From Amyelois transitella (lineage: Eukaryota; Arthropoda; Insecta; Lepidoptera; Pyralidae), in assembly GCF_032362555.1 (NCBI RefSeq), contig NC_083516.1, positions 2,629,001 through 2,693,000 of the forward strand: 64,000 nucleotides of DNA, written 5' to 3'. The first letter of the stretch is position 1, and the number at the start of each line of letters is the position of its first letter. Shown here piece by piece: positions 52,766-64,000 of this stretch. The notes under the pieces were generated by a model, which did not search any database, was not told the origin of the DNA, and worked only from the letters and a program-made list of their open reading frames with translations. The translations under genes and the position numbers were made by a program.

Positions 52766-55700
52766 TTAGTTGACCTCGATAGTCGAAAGATGTCTCTGCC
52801 TACTTTTATACTATAATGTAATGAATTATTTATCTTAGAAGTTAAGAACGCGTGCTGCGTTTCTTAGTGTCGCTCTATGTAGAAAATGGATACCTTAAAA
52901 AAGTTATGTTATTCTGTTAGTTATAAACACAGTTTTGACCTTCTCTTTAGTGCATTATTTCTGTGAGGATCTTATTTAAAATAAAAACAAAATACATACA
53001 TCTGTGCTTCTGCTTGCTTGGAAGCACAAAACATAAGAAACACTGTACATTTACTTGAAACCCAATGGTTTTTCCCATTATTGTATACAAATTTATTTAA
53101 AACAACGAGTTTTGTGATTGAAATAATGAGATGTATGAGTCATATTGTGTTTTATTTGTAGGTTTATTTTAAACGGACTAGTGTTGATAATATTGACCGA
53201 TGAATCCCTATCTTCGGGTTATATTCTTCACATACATCCGTTTAGTAGTTTTCGCGTGGTAGATTAACAAACACACACACGTCTTGTATTTCACATATGA
53301 ACAATATAATCAAATATCGAAACTAAATATAAACGATAGTTCGTATAAATCCGATAAATTAAACAATGGTGCGATAATAAGTCATTTCAACATACCTACT
53401 TTTATTGTACAGGTATTGCTAACTTTAAGTAAATGAGCTGGTATAGAATAGTACTAAAATAACATATGTTTGGTTTTAAAGTAAGTACATACATACATAT
53501 AATCAATCACGTCTATATCCATTGCGGGGTAGACAGAGCCAACCAGTTGAAGGTAAGTTAGTACCTATTTATTTTTATGTTTGTGACATGATACTTAATA
53601 TTGTAATTGTATTTTCTCTTAAATATATTGCAGGCAAATGTTTAGTCGACAGATTTTCAAAGTATAGCTATTCACAAAATCTTCTTCGGCAACTCAGCGA
53701 AATAAAGTTACGAAAACATTAGCTTTAAGAACTTTTGTATTCAAAAAAATGTTGTAGGTACTATCGCATTTTTAAGGGTTAAATCGGAGAAATTTTTTCT
53801 CTGGCATTGGTTTCGAGAATAACCATATATCTATTTGGTATGTCAGGCGTTCAGTGGTTTGTGACCTTTACACATATAATGTAGAATAACCAGTGTTCTT
53901 CGAGTAATATGGTAGGTTCTGTGGTCACACTATAACCATATTCTTTCCGCCATCCCGGATTCCTATGCCATCAAACCATTTCAAAATTCCCAAACTAGTT
54001 TGGCTTTCTCCGTTAGAATCCAACGTTTCTTAATAAAATTAATTTACATTTCTTGCGCCATTACTATCGTTTATTACTATATATTGGACGTTGTGGATAT
54101 CCGATGTTCGTAAGTAGTCATTTATATGGAAAATACTAAGCCCTTATAGACATAATGTATCTAGAAAGAATGCTGTACGAAAATAATTCGTTTTTTTATT
54201 GAAATTTGTTGCGCTGAAACATGTTAAGTAACAATGCCGAGGTGTGATTCAATTCCCGTCAAATCAAAAAGTAATAATATTTTATCTGTGATCAAACACT
54301 TCACGTTAATTATATTTACCTGAGTAACCTCTTTGTACAGTCATGTTTTTATAATATTTCTTACAAAAACTGTTCTAGATTTTTCCTAGGTTACCCACTT
54401 TCTATTAAACAGTTTTCAGCGTAAGTCGTAATCTTTTCGTCAATATTGGGGCGTGAGTTATTTTTCTTGCGTCTTTCTTGTTTTTATCCGTATCCAATAG
54501 CTGTTTTACTGTAAAGTTTCAAGCATTTCAGCTTTTTAGTTTTTGCTTCATATTAATTATAATTTTGAAGTAACCCTCCTTGTAAAGGGCACTTTTGTTT
54601 GGGTACTCTCTTAGTAAAATGTAGTTATTATTTTGTCGTATGTGTCGTTAAGAGAGGAGACTGATTCTGTTTGCCGTTAGTCATTTTAAATTGCGCGCCA
54701 ATATTTTTTTTTTTCAAAACAATAAGGTTTTTTTGTGGCAACTGCCACGATCTTCATGCACTTTTTTTAGACAACTAGTTGAAAAAAAAATGATTAGGGC
54801 TCATAACTACAGTTAATCATTGTCAGCTCAGAGCTGTATGCTCTTGCATTTATGTCGAAACCCGTTATTCGTGTTGTGGGTCGGTTGTGCAACGTCCGAC
54901 CCACGATTCACTGTCGACACGTTGGGATTGGGACCACAATCGACCCTATTGTGCGCCTTCGATTCTGCGTGTGTCCAACTGTCGGGCCTATCGATCAATC
55001 ATTAATCGATTTCGAATCGCCATTTATAGAGGTTTATTTAAGAGTATTCGATCGTGAAGTCATTTGTGTTCGTAGCTTCGTCTTGTGCAGTCGCAATAAT
55101 TATGAAGCAGTTTCATGTTATCTTTATGACGCAGTCATTATCATAAAGAGCTTATGCTTTTTATGATCAAACCTCTTTCCCGGAAGGGTCGGCAAAGTCT
55201 GCATATTAATATTTAAAGTCATACAAACTAATTTTAATGGTCCCATTTAGGTTCAAAGGCTAATTTTATTTGCCTACTTAGAAGCACTTCTACACTTTAT
55301 ACAGCTCAAAAATATTAAGTAAGTCTTTATTATAGACATTATCGCCTATCATAAGTATAATGTAGGTTCCTCGGTAGGGTTACGACACTATTGCAGCCAT
55401 AAATCATTAATTTACTTATATTCACGATAAATATTATTATGGCTCTGCTGTGTAATATTCTGCATGATAATTGTACTGGTGAAAGGTCAATCAAAAGTAC
55501 CCTAAACCGAAAAGCTTCCATTGATAGGTAGTATTAGTAGTTTCTACCAACCCGGAACCATTACTACTAACTACCAGGGCTAAGGTCGTGGTTCGTGCGG
55601 AACAAAAAAAAATATCTTAACATATTCAACACTAACTAGGTGAAATTAAAACAAGAAACGATCGAATAGAAAGACCCCGAAGAGAAGGCAATAATATAGT

Positions 55701-58700
55701 GCACTCCCTTCAAATTCCTTTATGATAGGTACAAAGTTAATAAAGTTCTAATAATCATTATACTTATTTGCCTACCCTGAGTAAAAGTAATGACGTCGAC
55801 AAGTTTATTTTATTTAAAAATGGCCCACAAAAATGGGTGTAATTCCCATTCTATGAATGGAACAAATTAAAGAATCAATAAATAAATTTCTATAAATTTA
55901 TTATGTTTTATAATTCTGTCGTAAGCATTACAGACTCTACAGAGAAGTTAGGAAATAAGTACCGACATTTAAAGGATGTATTCGATTTATATTAATTACA
56001 ATCGACATTCCAAAGGAGATAAGCAAATTTCGTATTTGTCATTATCAAGCAACTTGCAACATACAGATGTACAGGTATGTTTTGAAATCTAGACAGTATA
56101 CCGATGATTTCCCAAAATACTAGGTAGGTACTCTTATCTCTGATAGATAAATATAGCCTTAGATTGTGAGACGTAGAACCTTTATCAATTCGTGGGCATG
56201 TATGTGTTTGTGATTGCACCTGATATTAGTTACTCCAATTTCTATGGCCTATTCAAAAATAATCCTGGGCCTTTTTTGTTCGGCTTATCCATATCTATGT
56301 ATATATCTATATAAGAGAAAAAAGAAAGCCGGATTTTCTGTATTTTCCTGAATAAAAATCCATTAAAAATTTATTACAGGCGTTTGTAAATTACTGGGAT
56401 TATCGAAATATTTATTAGATTCGTTTTACCGAAAAAGAAATTTGCCTAAAGGTACTCTTAGTCTGTGTAAACTACTTAAAGCTCTGTTGAGCCCGTTTAG
56501 GGATTAAGGCGTAATCTTATTAAAATGCGAGGTTCTCATAATTTACACAAAGGCAAATTAATTGTAAAAAAATAGTCATATCAATGGCTTCCTCAGTGTC
56601 GAAGCACCTCCAGTGCCGGGTCAATGCCAGCGGACGCACACACAGACTAACGGCACAACCCGTCTTCGTTTATATGTCAACAAATATATTTGATGTTGAT
56701 TGTAGGTTTCCGATTCTTGTCGGCAAATATTTGAAATGATAGTTGGCTTTGTGACTCAATAATAATTTAAATATGCGAACTGTATGTTTTTTTTTTTAGT
56801 TTTCTATTGATACTAGTCTACATAAGAGGGAAATTAATTGTCAGTTTCTCCATTTATGTATTTGTTAAAAGATGTGTTAAAAATTTTTGCATTTTCTTTG
56901 ATTTTCATCGGAATAAGTTTTCTTTGGCTCAAAAGAAATTTGAATAATTAACCATATTTCTTTTGAGCCTTGAATTATACTTTTATTTTCATCTTATGTA
57001 AACAATTCTCAGCAACAGCGAGCCAGGATTATTTACATATAGGTATGCCTCTTCTGATTGATATTCCAACCAACTCATAAATCCCAGATTTGAGTGGTCA
57101 TTTACATTCGTTACATTGACATGGTCCATGACCTTGCTACTTCAAAATTACGTATTCGTCTTTACACTATTGTCGACTAAATATCCATGATCCGTGGCAA
57201 TCGTTATCATTATGTTGGTTAATTGACGCGGCAAGTCACCTTGGATGAGGTTTGTTGGCTCGTTTCAAGCTTTTTTTGCGGCCTGACAGTGATTTTTATA
57301 GACTAAAAGTTGTTTGTCTGTCAGAAATGTCGAGGAAACAAGACAAATGCTAGGTTTATTTGTTTGGCTAATAATCTTTGTATGGTGGATTGTTCGTGAT
57401 TATCAGTCTTTTTTTTTATTTTAGTAAATATAAAAATAAATTCATAACGTGTGAGTTTTTTTTTTGGTAAACTTTAATTGATTCTTGAATTGGGAGAATT
57501 TAAATTTAATTATATGCTAGGGGTACATCACAGCACAGCTTAATAATGTCTACAGAAAAAATCTTTGCAAAAATACTATTAATCAAGGTATTCTACTTAC
57601 AAAACAATTCACCAGTAATATTTCTACTCTACGTTGGTTAGTGCTATGAATAATTCTACATGTAGGTATAGGGCGACGAGCAAAGATTGATATAGTGATA
57701 TATATGTTCTTAATTTCAATAAATTTTCGATTTATATTCACCTTAACATCTTGGTTTACGGTTGTCACGTGTATCGAAAATGTTTTGCGTTATAATTTTG
57801 TGTACATACGTCATTAACGTCATTAAATACAGTAAAGGAATATGTGCGAATTGTAACCATATTTGGTTCATGCGCACGAGAGTAATAAACCTATGTGTTA
57901 ATAAATCAAATTGTTTTTTTTTCCAAATACATTATCTTTTAATTAAATTTTCTTTTATAACATTATTATTTGGGATCTTTTGGCCCAGTCTGCCTAATCG
58001 AAAACATGGAGACAAATTAGATGATTTTTATATGTTTTATTTTCTGTCATATCATTGAGTTTTTCTTTATCACGGCCGGGTTTACAATTCAATGGATTTA
58101 CATTTTTTTTATCGCAGTTTAGTTTCGCTTCATTCACCCATCGGGGTCATACGCTAGACCTAGGTACTTTGTTAAAAATATTTTTTATACCCATTTTTAG
58201 GGTTCAGTTTGACGTTTCGTCGTTTCGACGTGAAGGATTGAGATTGAAATACATTCACTATACTGGTATGCTAGCCTTATTACAAAGAAAAATTCTAGCC
58301 CAACTTAAAAAAAAGAAGATGCCTATCTAGTTTATAAGACTTTCTTCTCGATTGACTTACTATTGCAAAGTTAAAATATATCGCTTTTTCTGAATGACAA
58401 TTCCATCATCAAGCCATTAGCTAAACGTGGCCTTCAAGTCTTGTCACTATATCTTACATAAACACGTAAAGTGATTATTATTAAGCTTTCCAAAAATATC
58501 AAATAAAAATTTTCATTTGCGGGAATCTCTATTAAAGCACCGTGCACACTAACTAAATGTCCCATTTCAAATAACCGCATGCTACAGAATATTACATGCG
58601 AAAGTTTGTAAGGATGTGTCAGTCTGTGTTAAGCACTTTTGACGCAAAAACTACTAAACAGATATTCATGAAAATTTGCAGTAATATAGCATAGAAATTG

Positions 58701-59448
58701 GAATAACACAAGTTAAAATTTAAAGATATATAAGGCGGACAAAGTCTCTGGCACCAGCTAATATTTTCATACAGTTTTGTATGAAATTGAAACTCGTGCA
58801 CATATCAATTATATTACATTCAAATTCCATTGTAACAGTATTGTTCATACATCCATTTGTAAATTGATTGAACACGGGTTAGTTTCGCTTGATGCTTTCG
58901 TTATTCTTTTAAGAAGAATAGAATAAATTGAATATTCCTCATGGATTGTTAAGTGATAATTAGGAAAACGATACGCCATTGTCCTGAAAATTTAAGCGGC
59001 AATTGACTTTACTCGTACGTGATTCAGTTTAGAAAGATGGGTATAAAATTTATTTGTTCAAAAATAGCACACACCTTTACAATATAATGATAACTAGTAA
59101 AGTAAATAACTGCATGGGGACTTGCCGTGTGTGATGTAGTATTTAAAAAAAATATTGCCTTTAGGAAAAAGAAACAAATTATTTTGTAGCACTCATAGAA
59201 ATCAGTATTATAAGTAGCACTAGTATTTTTACGCGGTGGATGCAATCGACCACGAAGAAGCTAAAAATATTGTATTGCCAGAAATAAACTTGAAGATTTT
59301 TTGTGGGAACTGTGAAGTCGATACAATAGTGGAATTAAATTATAAGAGGAAGATCTTATTTTATAAATATAGGTACTTGTATCAAATAGATGACGAAAAA
59401 GTTAGGCAATATGATATTCTATAGCCGATATAAAGTTAGCAAATGGCA
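52766..59448. other. Non-coding stretch with repeat remnants and hairpins
   Basis: No gene is supported. Remnants: GCGACTTCGTCC-family piece at 53165-53290 (plus) and 58590-58760 (minus); SINE-like pieces at 53488-53555 (minus) and 58385-58445 (plus). Hairpins lie at 54876-54904 and 56926-56969. Short ORFs at 54.8-55.2 kb and 57.8-58.3 kb lack convincing starts or domains. Confidence 0.4.
56926..56969. repeat. Perfect 14-bp hairpin, 16-nt loop
   Basis: GGCTCAAAAGAAAT (56926-56939) and ATTTCTTTTGAGCC (56956-56969) are exact reverse complements. Confidence 0.85.
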
Positions 59449-59449
59449 A

Positions 59450-59605
59450 CATCCAATGGGGGGTAGACAGAGCCAGTCAGACAGACAGTCCTGAAAAATA
59501 GCATTGAGATTTAAATAGTGACAGGTGGCTAGCCCATTGCCTAAAAGAAGAATCCCAAGTTTATATGCATATCCCTTAAGCGCCTTTTACGACTTTGACG
59601 TAGTA
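59450..59605 (-). repeat. SINE-like copy, reverse
   Basis: 'ggggggtagacagagccagt', 'attgagatttaaatagtgac', 'taaaagaagaatcccaagtt' and 'aagcgccttttacgac' are the reverse-strand blocks of the family; the ATGT tail is absent. Confidence 0.68.
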
Positions 59606-62600
59606 AATAATGAATAAGTAATACCTATTGTACAACGTTATTGTCATAAATTAGGTTGAATAAATGCAATTTTATTTCGCATTGTTTGTTGTGGGTAGTC
59701 CATAGTAATTTCAACCCATTGATTGAATAACTAGAACCGATAAGGTTCTAGTCATGTTAAATATTTATTTCGCAAATAATGTAAGTAATTATTTTGGCTC
59801 ATTGTATTATCTATTGAATTACGGTAAGATTCTGTAGGTCTTTAATAGAAATAAAGATTTCTCAAAAAAAATTTTTGTTGCAACTTCAGGACTTGTAGCT
59901 TGTAGGTATCCAATTTATAATACAAAGTATTTTTTTTGTGAACTTGGTAAAATTATCCCTGCGTATCCAGGGACATACGAAATAAAAAAGAACCTTTAAA
60001 GTAAAGTAATTGTTCAATTTTCTTCAGTTACATAGGCAAAAATTGTGCGATCTAACATGCAAATCTTCTTATGTCAATGCACTTTAAATTTATCAAATAG
60101 AACCTTGTGCGTTATTAAAATTTAATATCTATTGCATTTTTTTTTAATATTCATTAGAATATTAAGAAATTTTCTATGCATTCTTGGCCAAGGACCCAAA
60201 ATTTATTTTGGTTTTCATATCGTTGTTTTATTAAGCTCATTAGTAAGTTTAAGATAAATTTTAGCGACGAGTCTGCTTCTGTATAATTTTGCCTATTTGT
60301 TACACACTATGCCTTTATATTTTTCTTCTTTAAGAAAATTTTAAAATGAATGAAACTTACTCCAAACCTTGAGTATATATTTTTATCACGCACGCAAATG
60401 TTAACCCAAAACCGTAATGTTAGATAATGCAGCTTTAATTTCATCTATTGTACCACACATATTGTATTTTGTACAAAGTATAAATAAATAAACCAATGAC
60501 TTTTCATTCGCGATTTTCTAACGTATTATTAGTAAACATATCAAGAGCCAACGATGCGTATATTTCAGTCTTGTTGACTCTCCCGACTCCAATGAACCGT
60601 GCGTTTCATGCTCTTTCAACCGAAAACTCCCATAATCTTGTTACATTGTCACCTAGTCTTGTGCTAATTAGTTTAAAATTTAAGGTTTACCTACTTATAT
60701 AAATACACTATATAAAATCCCCTGTCGCATTCGTCTGTTGGCTCGTATTTTTTTAAATAAACGGCATTCAATGACGCTTGGGTTTATTTAGACTAATCTG
60801 TCAACTTGCCCCGACCCTGCATACGTCTTTTGCTTCATCTACATTCTACCAATCTTCTCGTGCAAGCTCGTCAAACGTAATTTTTATCTTACCTTTACAA
60901 TGTTACTTAACAAGTTTAAATTATTTTAAACTTGTTAAGGATTTAATTCATTCATATTTTATAACCCTAAAGTTTCGAATTAATCGATAGTTTTTTAGCT
61001 GTAAGCAGTTTTGGCAAGTATAAGTTATTTTCTTTTCATTTTTATTTGCACACCTGCATCCGGCAAAGCATGTAGGACAGCAAATAAAAATCTTTGTCTT
61101 TGTCTGAATTTATTGTCGTCGCTTTATTACTTATAGGCACAGAATTCTTTTGACACGGTTTAAATAAGGAGGGCACAAATTAAGTAAATATAAATATGTA
61201 AGGTGAAGGTATATTCAGAAGAAAGTACTGAATTGATTTTCGCAATATACATAATAACAAAACATCTAATTATTTGTATGGTTTTAATAAGTTTAATTGT
61301 AGATTGATTGGGTTTGGCTTTATTAATTAAATCAAAACAATTAATCAATAGCTTGATTAACTTACCTAGTTGGCTATAAAACGTATAAATAAAAACTTGT
61401 ACTTATTGGTTTTAGAATAGCATAAATTTCAAAAGGCCTTATTAAAAACAAAAATATTTGCATTGGGATCTCTTTTGAGATAGAAGTTTATTTCGGAATT
61501 CAACAGAACATCATTAATTTTAAATTCTTTTTGTACATATTTTTAAACTACTGTTAAGATCGTATAATTATGTTAGGATTATTCTCATTACGCGCTTTTC
61601 GCTGAACCAAAGAGAAATTTATTTAAAATAATTTTTTTTACTTCCGAGTCACCTGTATATTATTACTGGTATATGTTTAATGTGTTTTATCAGTTTATAG
61701 TATACCTAGTTACATCAAAAATATACTAATCGTTGTAGTGACGCATCATTGGATTATTTATTGAATATTTTTTTATTGTTCATAAATAAAATACTTACTT
61801 GAAAATTCAGGTCCTGTAGCGTTAGATCTTAAAGGCACTGACACAAGTGTAAAAAAATGCAAAATTATGATCAGTAGTGCGCACTTGCCGACTGCCTACG
61901 TTGTATTGGCCGTGTATTGTCAATCGCCACGTTTTTATACGCGGTGCAGACTATGCCCTGCGTATGACCATCTCGGTCTGGAGATGGCATCTTCTGTATC
62001 TTTTTGTGATAATTAAAAACAAATTTTCTTGTCTATGCTACAGGAGCAGCCGGTACTCGGGGCTGCTCGCGGAGTTTAGGAGGATAGCCATTATTGTATG
62101 CTTACAAAAAGTTTGTAAAAAGAACAGTTTGGTATTTATGATTATTTATTTTTAATTTTCCCTCGTCGAAGGTAATTATTTAATAACTTTTTTCTTATTC
62201 ATATCTTCCCATAATATCATGTATGGGATGAGACTCATTGTGCATTTGTTTAAACAATATAAGTTTACATTCTTTCTTCTTTTCTTTTAGGCTTCTACAG
62301 AGAGACCGCAGACACATTTTAAACCACTAAACGGTTTTTGCTAAAATTTTGTATAATGATAAGATGACTCGCGTCAACTTGCCTACTTGCGAACTTACAA
62401 AGGAATTTAAAAATAAAACTTTCTTGTCTATGCTGCACTATTATGGCCATAAAACTGTTTCTGGAATTTGGGGATATTAGGTTAAATCATAGATTATTAT
62501 AGCTTTTAAAAATAAAAGAAAAGTTTACCTATTAGAAGTTTCTCAGATTTAAAAGGTTTGCTTTAGATAAACGAAACAAAATATTTTGTTGCACTATTTA

Positions 62601-64000
62601 ATTTTTTGTTTGTTTGTAAACTCTATATGGCACAAAAAGAAATGAATTCATGCGATTCTTGGAAAAAAGAAATATGTACACTGGCGGATTTATTCCAATC
62701 GAGGTTTCTTTACTTACTAGTATTTTTACACGCTGGATGCAATCGGGCGCAAACAAGATTGATCCAAAGAGCGTTGCAGTTGCAGGTATTTGGGGATATT
62801 AAGCGTTATCGGTAATCCATTTGTTTTTGAGCATTTGTGTAGCATTTGATTTTCGTAAAAAATGGTTGCCTGAACTATTCACCTTTTCGACTAGTATATT
62901 TCTTTCTTCTTTTCTGTACGTGGTATTTCTTTATTATTTATGGTGATTTATAGGCTCGTTGCTCAGGGCAGTGTCACGGTCACGGAGTCCAAAAAATAAT
63001 AAATTGATGCAATTTTTTGTTAATTGTCAGTGTGTAAATTGTGTGTGATTAAATTCCGTCGGCGTGTATGGGACAATGCGTACTATTATTATCTATTAAT
63101 ATAGCAATCGATGATTGTGCTATTGTGAGGTAAGTCAATGTATGAAATTAGTTGACTAATGTTGTGATAGTATTTTATCCTGAAAATATAAATTTCGTCC
63201 TGCAATTGAAAAAATAAAAAGGGCTTGGATATGTGACCACATAGAAAATGTATTGGTTTCAATTGGTTTTATATTAGTTTTTGGGAAATTGGGGGTTTTC
63301 TAGGAAAACAACAAAAAAACGAGCCAATGACTAGTATTCCCGTGTCTCTATTCCCCTTTACTTACAGCTTAAGGATAGGCATCACAAAAACACAGAAATC
63401 GCTGACAAATTTCTATGAAAATAGAGACAAATATTTGCGTGCTGGGAACGATTGCCGGACGTCTTGAGTTGGGACCTAACGCTATATTCATTATGTACTA
63501 AGAGGTCGTCAAACTTCAATAAATGAGCACTCTACGAGAATCCGTCGCGTTCTCGAGCAAAGCCGGGGCGGGTTGCTAGTGGGCCTATAAAAAAACTGGA
63601 TCTAAGGTCGTAAACATGTTTTCAGCGTTTATGCATAAAATAAATTTAATAATTATAGTCATTTATAAAGAAGCACAGCGTAATGTGAAAGTTACATAAA
63701 AATCTCGATCGTTTGTCATTCTAAGTAATGGTTTATGGTTTTTATTATCATTTGGACCCTATTGAACCATAAAGTGCCAACCATTGCTTTAAATAAGAAT
63801 GAAATACAGTATAATATGTTGTAAGCATTGTGTAAATTTACATTAAAAAAAAAAAGGAAATTGAAAACAACAAAGGTTATTTTTAAAATAACTAAGTAGG
63901 GTTTTACAGATATAAAAATATAATTACTATTTTCGCAATTAGGCACACCCACGTAATTCTAGAAGCTCCGTTGGAATTTCTGGGAATCAACACTTAGTAC
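59606..64000. other. Non-coding right end of the window
   Basis: AT-rich with no supported gene. A perfect 15-bp hairpin lies at 60906-60939. A GC-richer island at 61880-62090 and a segment at 62716-62750 share short blocks with 59219-59252. A 'gccggggcgggttgctagt' end fragment of the common repeat lies at about 63560-63580. The kinase's missing C-terminal exons were not recognised here. Confidence 0.4.
60906..60939. repeat. Perfect 15-bp hairpin, 4-nt loop
   Basis: CTTAACAAGTTTAAA (60906-60920) is the exact reverse complement of 60925-60939. The loop is TTAT. Confidence 0.85.

Noticed and set aside
53640-53725. Possible kinase exon after 'atattgcag'
   Set aside because: In the required phase it hits TAG at the fourth codon.
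59236-59424. 62-codon ORF beginning near a GTG
   Set aside because: No ATG start and no domain; it overlaps a short dispersed repeat shared with 62.7 kb.
62039-62083. Possible terminal exon of the kinase after 'ctatgctacag'
   Set aside because: In phase 0 it reads only EQPVLGAARGV before a stop, with no similarity to the expected kinase C-lobe; splice motifs alone are insufficient.

Overview
The window is a piece of a moth or butterfly (Lepidoptera) nuclear chromosome. The DNA is AT-rich, the genes are broken by GT-AG introns, and most non-coding DNA consists of repeat families typical of lepidopteran genomes: an RTE-clade LINE ending in (ATGT)n, a SINE-like family sharing that tail, a tRNA-derived SINE, and a family containing GCCCGCGACTTCGTCCGC. 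All gene names come from reading translations by eye; no database search was run. The species is not determined.

Layout. (1) 1.0-5.3 kb, plus: an eight-exon Methuselah-like GPCR. (2) 5.4-6.6 kb: a DNA transposon with long terminal inverted repeats (TIRs) and a truncated helix-turn-helix ORF. (3) 7.7-15.3 kb, plus: a ten-exon bifunctional coenzyme A synthase (COASY) whose introns are packed with SINEs. (4) 15.7-17.05 kb: a 5'-truncated RTE retrotransposon carrying reverse transcriptase. (5) 17.8-20.1 kb, plus: a two-exon divergent ionotropic receptor, converging on (6) 20.4-21.2 kb, minus: a two-exon small membrane protein resembling the deltamethrin-resistance/prag01 family. (7) 22.4-45.1 kb, plus: seven exons of an RSKR (SgK494)-like serine/threonine kinase with very long introns; its last exons were not found. 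Its introns hold a complete 4.0-kb DNA transposon with a DUF7869-like transposase (28.6-32.6 kb), a 1.1-kb non-autonomous TIR element (36.7-37.8 kb) and the single-exon autophagy gene ATG101 (38.2-38.9 kb). (8) 45.8-47.0 kb, minus: a secreted, Lys/Glu/Pro/Ala-rich disordered protein. (9) 47-64 kb: mostly non-coding, with repeat remnants and hairpins.

The genes do not form a pathway; neighbours are unrelated, as is usual in insects. The most novel item is the 4-kb element at 28.6-32.6 kb: 38-bp perfect TIRs, a flanking ATAT that may be the target duplication, repeated subterminal motifs, and an uninterrupted transposase-like ORF with an acidic D/D/E-type arrangement. A second pattern is that several COASY introns and one kinase intron have a sense-oriented retroelement 3' end within about 10-50 nt of the splice acceptor.
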